A DNA stretch of 64,000 bases from Massilia sp. PAMC28688 (GTDB lineage: Bacteria; Pseudomonadota; Gammaproteobacteria; Burkholderiales; Burkholderiaceae_D): assembly GCF_019443445.1 (NCBI RefSeq), contig NZ_CP080378.1, forward strand, positions 4,402,001 to 4,466,000, given 5' to 3'. Below, in pieces: positions 38,943 through 47,060 of this stretch. The position numbers and the translations under genes are program-made. How positions within the stretch are numbered: position 1 is the first letter of the stretch; every line of letters starts with the position of its first letter. The notes under the pieces are model-generated. The model ran no database searches. It saw only the letters and a program-made list of their open reading frames with translations, and was not told the origin of the DNA.

Positions 38943-40169
38943 ATGCCCAAGAATAAACGCCCCGTCCCACGTAAATCGCATACGCCCGCCCTGGACGAAG
39001 CCGAACTGCTGTCGCGCCAGCTCGCGACGCTGGCGCTGGCACTGGCGGAAAGTGAACACGGTGATGACACCGACGAGGACGGCGAGGACGAGCCGGGTCA
39101 GGCCAGCGTGGCAGAGCAGCGCGCCGCCTTTGACAAGCTGCTGCGCAACGCGCTGCGCAACAAGAACGATGAGGTACTCTACGGCGCCATTGAAATGGCG
39201 CGCGACGAGGATGTGGGCGCGTATGCCTTCTTGCGCGAGGCCATTGGCGAAGCCAGTGCCACCCTGGTGGTGCGCAAGGAGGGCAGGCCGGCGATGGAAG
39301 TGACTGCCTTTGCCATTCCCCTGTTCGTGGGCAGCGAAGGCGGCCTGCGCGAGGAGCAGACTTTCCAGGACGGGGAAGCCTTCGAGTTGCTGCGCGAGAG
39401 TTTCGTTGCGGGCGCTCTGGAAAGTCCACAGGCGAGCGTGGTACTGCTCAGCCATGCCTACGATCCGGGCGAGGCCGAGCGCATCACCTACAGCATGCTG
39501 CACGAGATGACGCGCGACGCCGCCGCCAGCATGACCGAGAAAAAACTGGTCGCGCGGCCGGCGCTGGAACAAAGCATGTCCGGCTGGTCCGGCACCCGCT
39601 TCGGTCCCGCCGACCGGGCGCTGGAACTGCGCTTTTTGATCGGATTTGCCATGAAGCGCGCCGACGACCCTTTTTACCAGGTCCCGTCCGGCGAGGCCGA
39701 GGCCGACCGCTATTTCGAGGAGCGCCTGGCGCGCTACCGCACCTGGACCGCCACGGCGGCGCCACTGGTGCGGCGCTGCCTGGGGCCGGCGCCGGATCGC
39801 CTGGAAATCAACTTCCTGTATCAAGACCTGTTTTTCGGCGCCCGCGAGCAAGGCATGGCCGAGCTGGACATGCTGGCCATGTTGGCCGAACTGAGCGCGG
39901 CGCAGGCCGGTCACGGCGGCGCCGTCAACGCGGTCGTGGGGCCGGCCGACGCCGGCGGCAGCATGCAGCTGCAGGTGTGCCTGCGCAGCAGTGAAGGGGA
40001 GGTGCTGGCGCGCGCCGGCCGCCCGCTCGATCTGGCGGCGGACCTGGAGACGGAAGTGCTCGATATCTGCGACGCCCTGGCCACGCTGGGCATTGACCAC
40101 GTGTCGGTGGCGCTGCGCTTTGGCCCGGACGGCGTGCCCTGGGACGAGCAGCCCTTTCGCCTGCCTTAA
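38943..40169 (+). CDS. DUF2863-like protein
   Basis: 408 residues, cytoplasmic (no signal or membrane helices). Basic N-terminus (PKNKRPVPRKSH), an acidic tract (GDDTDEDGEDEP, about 40-52), then a globular alpha/beta region with EVTAFAIPLFV, and a C-terminal part ending DGVPWDEQPFRL. Length and pattern fit the DUF2863 family restricted to betaproteobacteria, but I assign it only tentatively. Function unknown. It follows the hybrid kinase by 52 bases on the same strand and could be cotranscribed. Confidence 0.6.
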   Translation: MPKNKRPVPRKSHTPALDEAELLSRQLATLALALAESEHGDDTDEDGEDEPGQASVAEQRAAFDKLLRNALRNKNDEVLYGAIEMARDEDVGAYAFLREAIGEASATLVVRKEGRPAMEVTAFAIPLFVGSEGGLREEQTFQDGEAFELLRESFVAGALESPQASVVLLSHAYDPGEAERITYSMLHEMTRDAAASMTEKKLVARPALEQSMSGWSGTRFGPADRALELRFLIGFAMKRADDPFYQVPSGEAEADRYFEERLARYRTWTATAAPLVRRCLGPAPDRLEINFLYQDLFFGAREQGMAELDMLAMLAELSAAQAGHGGAVNAVVGPADAGGSMQLQVCLRSSEGEVLARAGRPLDLAADLETEVLDICDALATLGIDHVSVALRFGPDGVPWDEQPFRLP

Positions 40170-40175
40170 AGAGGC

Positions 40176-40535
40176 TCAGGGTGCGCGCGCCAGCAAGACC
40201 CAGGACACGGCAATGACCATCATCCCGGTCAGCGCCACGCAAGACCAGGTATAGCAGCCGGCACTGAGCAGGGCAGCTCCCGTATGGCGCTCAAGCAGGC
40301 CGCCCAGCGCAAACCCGATGGCGCTGAGCCAGGCCCAGCGCCGCAGGTAGATGGGCAGGTAGCGCCGCATGTAGCGGTTGTGCTGCAGGGCGGCGTGGCG
40401 CTGGTACAGGTCGCGCGCCGCCTGGACGTCGCAAAACATCCAGTCAAAGAAGATGAAGCGATACCACAGGGTCAAAAATGGCAGCTCGGCCGCCTGGGGC
40501 AGGGTCTGCGCTCTGGAGTCTCGGTGGTCCGCCAT
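40176..40535 (-). CDS. Small two-helix membrane protein
   Basis: 119 residues from ATG at 40535, which has a perfect aggagg ribosome site. Soluble N-terminal part with FLTLWYRFIFFDWMFCDV and an Arg/Tyr-rich segment (YMRRYLPIYLRRW), then two C-terminal hydrophobic helices (about 65-83 and 93-115). No family recognised. It is convergent with the DUF2863-like gene, six bases apart, and divergent from the Nudix gene. Confidence 0.65.
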   Translation of the reverse strand: MADHRDSRAQTLPQAAELPFLTLWYRFIFFDWMFCDVQAARDLYQRHAALQHNRYMRRYLPIYLRRWAWLSAIGFALGGLLERHTGAALLSAGCYTWSCVALTGMMVIAVSWVLLARAP

Positions 40536-40795
40536 GCTTGCCTCCTTGGTTGCCGGGCCGCCAGCGGCCAGCTTCACTATATACCGGCTGGGGCGCCGGT
40601 GGCGTGCGCGAGAGCAGCTACCGTATTCCATCACGCATCATTGCCGCCGCGGCCGGTGCCGGCTGCGTACTGCTTGCCAGATCCGGGCTGGCCGCGCAAT
40701 ATGGATGGGATGAACCAGTCCATGATGCACCAGCGCGGCGATTGCCGCCGTCAGGCGCGCTGCGAGCGCCCATCTTGCCCTGCCCGGGTGGCGCC

Positions 40796-41224
40796 GTGAG
40801 CGCGCCATTGCCCGTTTCCTGCGGTACCTTGGTGGTCAACCCGCAGGGGCAGCTGTTGCTGTGTCACGTGACCAATACGGCGCGCTGGGATATTCCCAAG
40901 GGAATGCAGGACGAGGGGGAAACGCCCCTGCAGGCGGCAATGCGGGAACTGATGGAAGAAGCGGGCGTGTGCCTGCCAAAGGCGCTGTTTGAAGATCTGG
41001 GCAGCTTTGACTACCGGCGCGACAAGCGCCTGCACCTGTTCCGGGTGGCGGTAGCAGACGAACTGGGCGACCTGTCGCAGCTGGCCTGCACCAGTTTCTT
41101 CCCCCATCCCAAGACGGGCCGGCCCACACTGGAGGCCGATGGCTTCCGCTGGGCCGGGCGCGACGAACTGGCGCAACTGTGCTGGCCGCGCATGGGCCAG
41201 CTGCTGCTATCGCTGCAGTGGTAG
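40796..41224 (+). CDS. Nudix hydrolase
   Basis: 142 residues from a GTG at 40796 (SAPLPVSCGTLVVN); no ribosome site is obvious and the upstream open frame has no in-frame ATG nearby, so the start is uncertain. The Nudix box is perfect: GMQDEGETPLQAAMRELMEEAGV, written by position as G-x5-E-x7-REL-x-EE-x-GV at about residues 41-63. Contains IPKGMQDEGE as in dATP/Ap4A-type pyrophosphatases, and FFPHPKTGRP. Substrate cannot be told. Confidence 0.8.
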   Translation: MSAPLPVSCGTLVVNPQGQLLLCHVTNTARWDIPKGMQDEGETPLQAAMRELMEEAGVCLPKALFEDLGSFDYRRDKRLHLFRVAVADELGDLSQLACTSFFPHPKTGRPTLEADGFRWAGRDELAQLCWPRMGQLLLSLQW

Positions 41225-41231
41225 CGCCGCC

Positions 41232-41486
41232 TCAGGTGGAACCGGCTTGCGGCTTGCCCTCCGCGGGCGCACGCAGTGCGTCGGCAACCGCCTGCGCCGG
41301 CTTGGCCTGCGCGGTATCCTTGGGCATGGCGCCAACGCGGCGGGCCTCATCCGATTGCAGGTCAAAGGCCACTTCTTCGGCCACTTGCAGGTTGGGGTCG
41401 GTCTGGTCGGCCGGCAGCAGGCTCTCGGAACGGTTGTCCTGCTGGGGCTCGGTGCGGGCGGCGCTGGTGTGGGGTGGCTGAGTCAT
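41232..41486 (-). CDS. Small hydrophilic protein of unknown function
   Basis: 84 residues from ATG at 41486, chosen because ggag lies six bases upstream; an ATG at 41492 is also in frame but is adjacent to that ggag. Polar, Ala/Gln/Pro-rich, probably disordered (TQPPHTSAARTEPQQDN) with a short more ordered core NLQVAEEVAFDLQSDEARRVG. No domain recognised. Convergent with the Nudix gene, seven bases apart. Confidence 0.5.
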   Translation of the reverse strand: MTQPPHTSAARTEPQQDNRSESLLPADQTDPNLQVAEEVAFDLQSDEARRVGAMPKDTAQAKPAQAVADALRAPAEGKPQAGST

Positions 41487-41548
41487 GGACATCTCCGGCA
41501 AATGAGTATGTGCCGATTGTGCCAAAAGCGGCGCCGCCCCGGCGCGCG

Positions 41549-41818
41549 CTAGGGGCGGTTCTTACGCTGGGGCAGGTTCTTTTCCAGGATGGCCCACAGA
41601 ATCAGGGCATACGCGGCCAGGCGAATCAGGTACTGCAAGGGCGAGGCTTCGTTCTGCACCATTTCGAGCGTGCCGTAGACGCGGTGCGCACCCTCGATCA
41701 TGAACGAGAGGGCAAAATACAGGAAGAAGCGGTCCTTGGTGTCGCGCCAAAAACGCAGGAAGAACAGGGCGATGATCATCGATCCCATGGCAATGGCGCC
41801 GGCAAGCAGGTGCGTCAT
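41549..41818 (-). CDS. DUF5985-like tiny membrane protein (second copy)
   Basis: 89 residues, three hydrophobic helices (about 3-21, 30-46, 62-79) with a conserved-looking polar loop RFWRDTKDRF and a C-terminal EKNLPQRKNR. Start at 41818 lies five bases after the preceding stop and is in the normal start position for this family, which I recognise as DUF5985-like. Divergent paralogue of the next upstream gene: shared spacing of R-x-T-x-x-R, TL-x-x-V, RL-A and L-x-EK. Third gene of a compact operon with a winged-helix protein. Confidence 0.75.
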   Translation of the reverse strand: MTHLLAGAIAMGSMIIALFFLRFWRDTKDRFFLYFALSFMIEGAHRVYGTLEMVQNEASPLQYLIRLAAYALILWAILEKNLPQRKNRP

Positions 41819-41823
41819 GGGCG

Positions 41824-42081
41824 CTACTCCTTTTCGAAAATGAGGCCGTACAGCAGCAGGGCGACGGCAAACAGGGCGGCAAACAGGCGCAATGGCAGCA
41901 GGTACACGTCCGGGAACACGACCTTGTCGAGCGTGAGCAGGATATTGTTGACCGTCATGCAGACAAAGCACAGGCCGCTCCAGAACAGCAGGCGGTGGCC
42001 CGTGCGCCGATAACTGCTGAGCAGCAGCCAGGCACATGCCAGCGAGGTGATCGTGCACAGCAAATAGATGATGATCGCCAT
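41824..42081 (-). CDS. DUF5985-like tiny membrane protein (first copy)
   Basis: 85 residues from the ATG at 42081, supported by aaagga seven bases upstream, which also sits inside the end of the winged-helix gene (ATGA-type overlap). Three hydrophobic helices (about 3-22, 33-50, 60-80) with the loop SSYRRTGHR and a short EKE tail. Function unknown. Resembles the following gene at low identity, suggesting an old tandem duplication or a heteromeric pair. Confidence 0.75.
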   Translation of the reverse strand: MAIIIYLLCTITSLACAWLLLSSYRRTGHRLLFWSGLCFVCMTVNNILLTLDKVVFPDVYLLPLRLFAALFAVALLLYGLIFEKE

Positions 42082-42476
42082 CAGGTGTCCTTTCGCCATT
42101 TGAACGCGTCGGCGAACTGTTGTGCCTTGCGCTCGAGCCGGGAATGTATCAGGTGGGTCACTTCGACCAGCTGGCGCGCGTACAGGTCGGCCAGGCTGTC
42201 GATGGTGGCGCGCAGCGCAGGGCTGACAGGTGCATAGGCATAGGCGAGGGGCTGGTCGGGTTCACCGCGGGCCAGCGCCATGCCGCTCTCGCACAGGTCC
42301 GACAGCAGGGACTGGGCCAGCTTTTCGCCAATGTACAGGCGCGCGGCCAGGGTGGCGGCATTCCAGAAGGCCGGTTCGGCCGCCCGCAGCAGCAGCAGTG
42401 CCTCAAGATGAGGCACCGAGGGGATGCTGGTCAGAACGAAGCGTCGTATGTCTTCTGGTAAGGGGGGTGCCGCCAT
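42081..42476 (-). CDS. Winged-helix-like small protein
   Basis: 131 residues, soluble. The middle reads like a winged helix: a first helix after IPSVPHLEALLLLRA, a recognition-like segment WNAATLAARLYIGEKLAQSLLSDLCESGM, then a beta wing (YAYAPVSP) and a C-terminal helix RATIDSLADLYARQLVEVTHLIHSR that could dimerise. This resembles small MarR/PadR-like regulators but no named family is claimed. Leads the operon with the two tiny membrane proteins; its stop overlaps the next start by one base. A promoter candidate lies at 42513-42541. Confidence 0.7.
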   Translation of the reverse strand: MAAPPLPEDIRRFVLTSIPSVPHLEALLLLRAAEPAFWNAATLAARLYIGEKLAQSLLSDLCESGMALARGEPDQPLAYAYAPVSPALRATIDSLADLYARQLVEVTHLIHSRLERKAQQFADAFKWRKDT

Positions 42477-42512
42477 GTGGGTTCAGAAGTTCCGGTATTT
42501 GTGCTGGCCAAT

Positions 42513-42541
42513 ATCGTATTGTATTCGATTCCATGTTGCAA
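42513..42541 (-). promoter_or_regulatory. Candidate promoter of the winged-helix/DUF5985 operon
   Basis: Read on the minus strand: TTGCAA (42541-42536), 17-base spacer, TACGAT (42518-42513), about 37 bases before the start codon at 42476. Four of six matches in each hexamer. It sits in the 88-base gap after phaC, so this operon can be expressed separately from phaC. Confidence 0.4.
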
Positions 42542-42564
42542 TGTTAACTCAATCGTGCGCAGCC

Positions 42565-44352
42565 TTATCGCTCCAGAACATAGCTTCCCGGGGCCGCGCC
42601 CAGCCCCGGCGCGACTGCGCGCGGCGCGGCGGCGGCCTGGCCATCCTGGCACTGCAGCCAGTCCAGCCAGGCCAGCCACCATGAACCTTCCCGTTCCTGC
42701 GCCGCTTCCAGCCAGCGGTCGGGGTCGAGGTAGCAGGCGCCCGGCTTGCGCAGCGCCGTGTAGTAATGCCGCCCCTTGTGGCCCGGCTCGCTGACGATGC
42801 CCGCATTGTGGCCGCCGCTGGTGAGCACGAACTGCACGTCGCACGAGGGCATCAGGTGCAGCTTGTACACCGAGCGCCAGGGCGAGACATGGTCGCTAAT
42901 GGTGGCCACGGCAAAGATGGGCAGGCGCATGTCGGACAGGGCGACCGGCCTGCCGTCCACACGGTAACGGCCGGAAAACAGATCGTTATTGAGGAACAGC
43001 CGGCGCAGGTAGTCGCTGTGCATGCGCCACGGCATGCGGGTGGTGTCGGCATTCCAGGCCATGAGGTCGGTCATCGGGGCACGCCGGCCCAGCAGGTACT
43101 GGTTGACGGCCAGCGACCACACCAGGTCATTGCTGCGCAGCAGGCGGAAGGCGCCGGCCATCTGCCGGTTGTCGAGATAGCCCTGCTGCCACATCAGGTC
43201 TTCGAGCCACGCGATCTGGCTCTCGTCGATAAACAGCATCAGTTCGCCCGCCTCGCTGAAATCGGTCTGGGCCGCCAGCAGCGTCATGGACTTGAGCGGG
43301 CCCGGCCCACTCTCGCCGCAGCCCAGCGCTGCCGCGGCAATTGCCAGCAGGGTGCCGCCGAGGCAATAGCCGACGGCATTGATGGCCTGCCCGGGAATGA
43401 TGCTGCGTACCTGGTCGATGGCGGCCATGACGCCGTCGCGCAGGTAGTCGTCCATGCCAAGCTCGCGGTCCGCGGGGCCCGGGTTGTGCCACGAAATCAT
43501 GAATACCGTATGGCCGTTCTCGACCAGGAAGCGCACCAGCGAATTGTGGGGCGAGAGGTCGAGGATGTAGTACTTCATGATCCAGGCCGGCACGATCAGG
43601 ATGGGGGCGGCATGCACGCTGTCGGTAGCCGGGCTGTACTGGATCAGTTCGATCAGGCGGTTGCGGAACACCACCCGTCCCGGCGTGACCGCCACCTCGT
43701 GTCCGGGACGGAAGGCTTCGCTACCGGCGGGCGGCGCGCCGGCAGCACGGCGCTGCAGGTCGTCGAGCAAATTGACGGCGCCGCGCACCAGGTTGGCGCC
43801 GCCTTCGGTGGCAATGGCGGCCCCCACTTCCGGATTGGTGGCAATGAAATTGACCGGCGAGAACAGGTCAAGCAGCTGGCGCGCCACGAACGACACCACC
43901 TGTTCGTGGTGCCGGGTCACGCCATCAATGCCGGTGGTGGCATTGAACCACCACTGCTGGTTGAGCAGGAAGGCTTGCTGCAGCAGGTTGTACGGCCATT
44001 GCTGCCACAGGGGGCCGCGAAAGCGCCGGTCCTGGGGCAGCGGTTCGATGCATGGCGGCGCCGCCAGGCCCAGCGTGGCGCGCGCGGCGTAATGGAGCCA
44101 GCGCAGGTCCTTGCGCACCGCCTTTTCCAGCAGCCGCTGCCACTTGCCGGGCGACTGCGCCAGGTGCCAGGCCCAGTCGATGCCAGCCAGGGCCAGGCTG
44201 CCCGGCGCCACGCCCTGCGTGGCCTGCCCCATGAACGCATGGAGCAGGCGGTCGATGTCGGTGGGCGGCTCCGGCGGCTCCGGGTGCAGGGCGGTAATGT
44301 CGCGCCGCTTTTGCCAATCCTTCCTGCGTTCCTGCTCAAACGACGCGGTCAT
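42565..44352 (-). CDS. phaC: Class I polyhydroxyalkanoate synthase
   Basis: Polymerises (R)-3-hydroxyacyl-CoA into PHA granules. 595 residues from ATG at 44352, preceded by aggag at eight bases; an ATG-less extension up to 44397 is open but not needed. PhaC N-terminal domain (about 100-260; FNATTGIDGVTRHHEQVV, SPVNFIATNPEV) and alpha/beta hydrolase core with the lipase-like box GYCLGG (catalytic Cys), Asp in ISDHVSPW and His in SGGHNAGI. No phaA, phaB, phaR or phasin gene is adjacent, so this is a stand-alone, possibly additional, synthase. Confidence 0.92.
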   Translation of the reverse strand: MTASFEQERRKDWQKRRDITALHPEPPEPPTDIDRLLHAFMGQATQGVAPGSLALAGIDWAWHLAQSPGKWQRLLEKAVRKDLRWLHYAARATLGLAAPPCIEPLPQDRRFRGPLWQQWPYNLLQQAFLLNQQWWFNATTGIDGVTRHHEQVVSFVARQLLDLFSPVNFIATNPEVGAAIATEGGANLVRGAVNLLDDLQRRAAGAPPAGSEAFRPGHEVAVTPGRVVFRNRLIELIQYSPATDSVHAAPILIVPAWIMKYYILDLSPHNSLVRFLVENGHTVFMISWHNPGPADRELGMDDYLRDGVMAAIDQVRSIIPGQAINAVGYCLGGTLLAIAAAALGCGESGPGPLKSMTLLAAQTDFSEAGELMLFIDESQIAWLEDLMWQQGYLDNRQMAGAFRLLRSNDLVWSLAVNQYLLGRRAPMTDLMAWNADTTRMPWRMHSDYLRRLFLNNDLFSGRYRVDGRPVALSDMRLPIFAVATISDHVSPWRSVYKLHLMPSCDVQFVLTSGGHNAGIVSEPGHKGRHYYTALRKPGACYLDPDRWLEAAQEREGSWWLAWLDWLQCQDGQAAAAPRAVAPGLGAAPGSYVLER

Positions 44353-44497
44353 GTGCACGCTCCTGTTGATCGATATCTGCAAGCTTGCTGGCCTCATCGA
44401 ACAGGTACTTGATTAGCGTCAATGGTGTGAGGCTGGCCTGCGATTTGCTGTACTCTAAATTGCTCATATGGCAGCACATTGCAAGGAGCGTAGAACC

Positions 44498-44971
44498 ATG
44501 GCGACAGATTCACCTTCCACTGCGGATGACGGCGACACGGTCATGCCGGTCATGCGTGAAGATGTACAGGTCGGGACCCGTCAAGTGGACACCGGCCGTG
44601 GCGTGCGCATCCACAAGACGGTGAGTGAACAGCCTCACCACATCGACCAGACCCTGCTGCGCGAAGCCGTCAATGTGCGGCGGATTCCGGTCGACAAAAT
44701 AGTGTCCCTCACTGAAGCGCCGGTGGCGCGCCAGGAAGGCGACACATTGATTGTGCCAATTCTGGAGGAAATCCTGGTCGTTGAAAAACGACTTCGCATC
44801 AAGGAGGAGATTCACATCACGCGTACCGCCCAGCAGGAACCGTATGCCGAGACCGTGATGCTGCGGTCCGAGCATGTTTCTGTCGAGCGGTTTGACGATT
44901 CATCTGCAACTGAAGTGACATCACCTAACGGAGGAAATCATCATGAAGCACACACTCGTAGCCGTATTTGA
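44498..44971 (+). CDS. DUF2382 (YsnF/AvaK-type) domain protein, short
   Basis: 157 residues from ATG at 44498 with aaggag upstream. One DUF2382 domain over most of its length: VMREDVQVGTRQVDTGRGVRIHKTV, then LREAVNVRRIPVDKIV and IPILEEILVVEKRLRIKEEIHITR, seen here in parts; alternating charged beta strands are typical. Family members are stress-induced in Bacillus (YsnF) and cyanobacteria (AvaK). Its last 29 bases overlap the next gene, whose ribosome site ggaggaa lies inside this one. Confidence 0.8.
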   Translation: MATDSPSTADDGDTVMPVMREDVQVGTRQVDTGRGVRIHKTVSEQPHHIDQTLLREAVNVRRIPVDKIVSLTEAPVARQEGDTLIVPILEEILVVEKRLRIKEEIHITRTAQQEPYAETVMLRSEHVSVERFDDSSATEVTSPNGGNHHEAHTRSRI

Positions 44972-46127
44972 CAACCGTACCGACGCCCAGAAGGCACTTG
45001 AGGACCTGGCCTCATCGGGCTTCTCGCGCCAGTGCGTCCGTCTCTCCGAAGGCGATACCACCGGCCAGACCGGGATCAGCAGCAGCGGCACCACCGGCAC
45101 CACCGGCACCACGGCCCGCAGCGATGACATGGATGACGATGGCTCGTTCGGTGCGAGCATCCGCAACTTCTTTGGCGACCTGTTCGGCAATGACCGCAGC
45201 GAAGACTACCGCATGTATTCCGAGGCCGTCTCGCGCGGCAATTATGTGCTGACCCTGGACGCCGACAGCGAGCCGGAAGTCGAGCGCGCAGCAGACATTG
45301 TCGAACGCTATGGCCCGATCGATATTGACGAGCATGCCCAGCAGTGGGGCGTGATGGGCCAGGACAGCGCGCGCATGGGCAGCAGTGGCCGTCAGCAGTC
45401 GCAGTCCATGTCGCAGCAGGCCGCCCTCGGTTCCTCGCAGGGGCTGCTCGGCGGGCAGCTGCAGGGTTCACAGCTGCAGGGTTCGCAGCAGTACCAGGAT
45501 ACCGCTTCCCAGCGCGTGGGCGAGGGCAAGTCCATCCCCGTCATCCAGGAAGAGCTCAAGGTGGGCAAGCGCGAAGTGCAGCGCGGCGGCGTGCGCGTCT
45601 ACAACCGCCTGGTCGAGACGCCCGTCAATGAAACCGTGGGCCTGCGCGAAGAGCATGTCAATGTCGAGCGCCACGCGGTGGACCGTCAGATCGATCCGGC
45701 CGACCTGAACGCATTCAAGGAAACCACCATTGAAATGCGCGAGACGGCCGAAGAGGCAGTGGTGGAAAAAACCGCGCGCGTGGTCGAGGAAGTGGTGGTG
45801 GACAAGCAGGTCACCCAGCATCAGCAGCAGATCAACGACACGGTGCGCCATACCGAAGTGGAAGTCGAACAGCTCTCGGCGGAAGACGACACCTATTTCC
45901 GCAATCATTACCAGAGCAGCCTGGCCAGCTCGGGGCAGCGCTATGAAGACTATGCGCCCGCCTACAGCTACGGCAACAGCATGGCGCGCAGCGAGATGTA
46001 CCGGGGCCGTCCATGGAACGATGTCGAACCCGAACTGCGCAGTGACTGGGAATCGCGCAACAGCGGCTCGACCTGGGAAAACATGAAGGCTGCCGTGCGG
46101 CACGGCTGGGAACGCATGACTTCCTGA
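44943..46127 (+). CDS. Stress-type protein with YflT-like and DUF2382 domains
   Basis: 394 residues. N-terminal domain (1-35 plus 85-125) begins KHTLVAVFDNRTDAQKALEDL and resembles the general stress protein 17M/YflT fold, interrupted by a Gly-Thr repeat and an acidic patch. A Gln/Ser-rich linker (about 140-195) with a tandem QLQGS repeat leads into a DUF2382 domain (about 197-310; PVIQEELKVGKREVQRGGVRVYNRL). C-terminal 80 residues are polar and end in WENMKAAVRHGWERM. Cytoplasmic. Expressed together with the upstream short DUF2382 gene through a 29-base overlap. Confidence 0.82.
   Translation: MKHTLVAVFDNRTDAQKALEDLASSGFSRQCVRLSEGDTTGQTGISSSGTTGTTGTTARSDDMDDDGSFGASIRNFFGDLFGNDRSEDYRMYSEAVSRGNYVLTLDADSEPEVERAADIVERYGPIDIDEHAQQWGVMGQDSARMGSSGRQQSQSMSQQAALGSSQGLLGGQLQGSQLQGSQQYQDTASQRVGEGKSIPVIQEELKVGKREVQRGGVRVYNRLVETPVNETVGLREEHVNVERHAVDRQIDPADLNAFKETTIEMRETAEEAVVEKTARVVEEVVVDKQVTQHQQQINDTVRHTEVEVEQLSAEDDTYFRNHYQSSLASSGQRYEDYAPAYSYGNSMARSEMYRGRPWNDVEPELRSDWESRNSGSTWENMKAAVRHGWERMTS
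45087..45113 (+). repeat. Three tandem 9-base repeats in the DUF2382 gene
   Basis: ggcaccacc repeated three times (last copy ends in g), encoding GTTGTTGTT in a linker of the YflT-like domain. In-frame and therefore length-variable without frameshift. Confidence 0.8.
45456..45485 (+). repeat. Two tandem 15-base repeats in the DUF2382 gene
   Basis: cagctgcagggttc plus one base, twice in a row, encoding QLQGSQLQGS in the Gln-rich linker. The copies differ only at the last base. Confidence 0.85.
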
Positions 46128-46137
46128 CCCTTGCCAT

Positions 46138-46157
46138 CGCCCCCGCGTGCGGGGGCG
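46138..46157 (+). terminator. GC hairpin after the DUF2382 gene
   Basis: Perfect 9-base arms cgcccccgc and gcgggggcg separated by two bases, starting 11 bases after the stop codon. There is no T run behind it, so it may be a Rho-assisted terminator or an mRNA 3'-end stabiliser rather than an intrinsic terminator. Confidence 0.4.
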
Positions 46158-46268
46158 CAAGGCTGCTGAAGGGCGGGCCGGACATGGACATTCGTAAAGC
46201 TTGTACAAATGGTAATTTCCCGTGGTAGGATAGGCGAATTACCTGATACTGACTTTGTCGATGCGACC

Positions 46269-47048
46269 ATGATCCGGCCCGCCCTTCTTCTTTGCTTCTT
46301 CCTGGCCGCCAGCGCGCTGCCCGCGCCACCAGTGCTCGCTGCGCCGGCCGGCAGTGCCGTCTTCACCGCCCCGTGCGGGGCCGTCCAAGCGCGCAAGAAG
46401 CAGGCGGGCGACCTGTCTTACCAGACCATGTGGCGCATGCAGACACGGGTATCGGCCATGCTGCCGCGCACGGCGCAGCTGATCACGCCTGTGCTGCGCC
46501 TGACGCTCGACGAGATGGGCGAGCGCGAGCGCCTGGAATTCCTGCCCCCGGTCTGGGGCCTGGCCGTCATCGGCAAGACGCTGGACACCGTGCTGCCGAT
46601 GCGCCGTGGCGGCTATTTCGAAGTGCCGGCCATTGCCCAGGCCCAGGCCCGGCAAGAAGATGCGATCGTGCGCTTCAATATCGCGCCCCAGTCAAAAACG
46701 TTCGAGGTGGCCTGGCAGGTGGCCGTTCCCGACGGCGGCAGCATGCCGTATGCCCGGCTGGCCCAGGCATTTGACGAACTCCGGCTCGCCCAGCAGGAAA
46801 TGGCCTGGTGGGACATCATGGTAATGGAGGAAAAAAATGCCCGCTTCGATGCCGTGCGCGCCTGCTTTGCCGACGAAGGCGGGCGCATCCTGGTCGATGG
46901 CATGCCGGCCGGTACCGCGCTCAGCCCGCACTGCATCTTGCTGCCGTTCGAGCCGGTGCGCGCATCCGGCCACACGCAGCTGGTATTTGCCGGTGCGCTT
47001 GACTCGGTGACGCTGGACCGGCGCGCCAAGTACAGCGGCACGCCTTGA
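46269..47048 (+). CDS. Exported protein of unknown function
   Basis: 259 residues from ATG at 46269, chosen because it gives a signal peptide (MIRPALLLCFFLAASALPA, cleavage near APPVLAA about residue 27). Mature part is alpha/beta, with FLPPVWGLAVIGKTLDTVLP, a long helix (LAQAFDELRLAQQEMAWWD) and two or three cysteines (PCGAV, ACFADE, HCILL). No family recognised. Opposite to the convergent diguanylate cyclase gene, 12 bases away. Confidence 0.6.
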   Translation: MIRPALLLCFFLAASALPAPPVLAAPAGSAVFTAPCGAVQARKKQAGDLSYQTMWRMQTRVSAMLPRTAQLITPVLRLTLDEMGERERLEFLPPVWGLAVIGKTLDTVLPMRRGGYFEVPAIAQAQARQEDAIVRFNIAPQSKTFEVAWQVAVPDGGSMPYARLAQAFDELRLAQQEMAWWDIMVMEEKNARFDAVRACFADEGGRILVDGMPAGTALSPHCILLPFEPVRASGHTQLVFAGALDSVTLDRRAKYSGTP

Positions 47049-47060
47049 GCGGCTTTTCCC

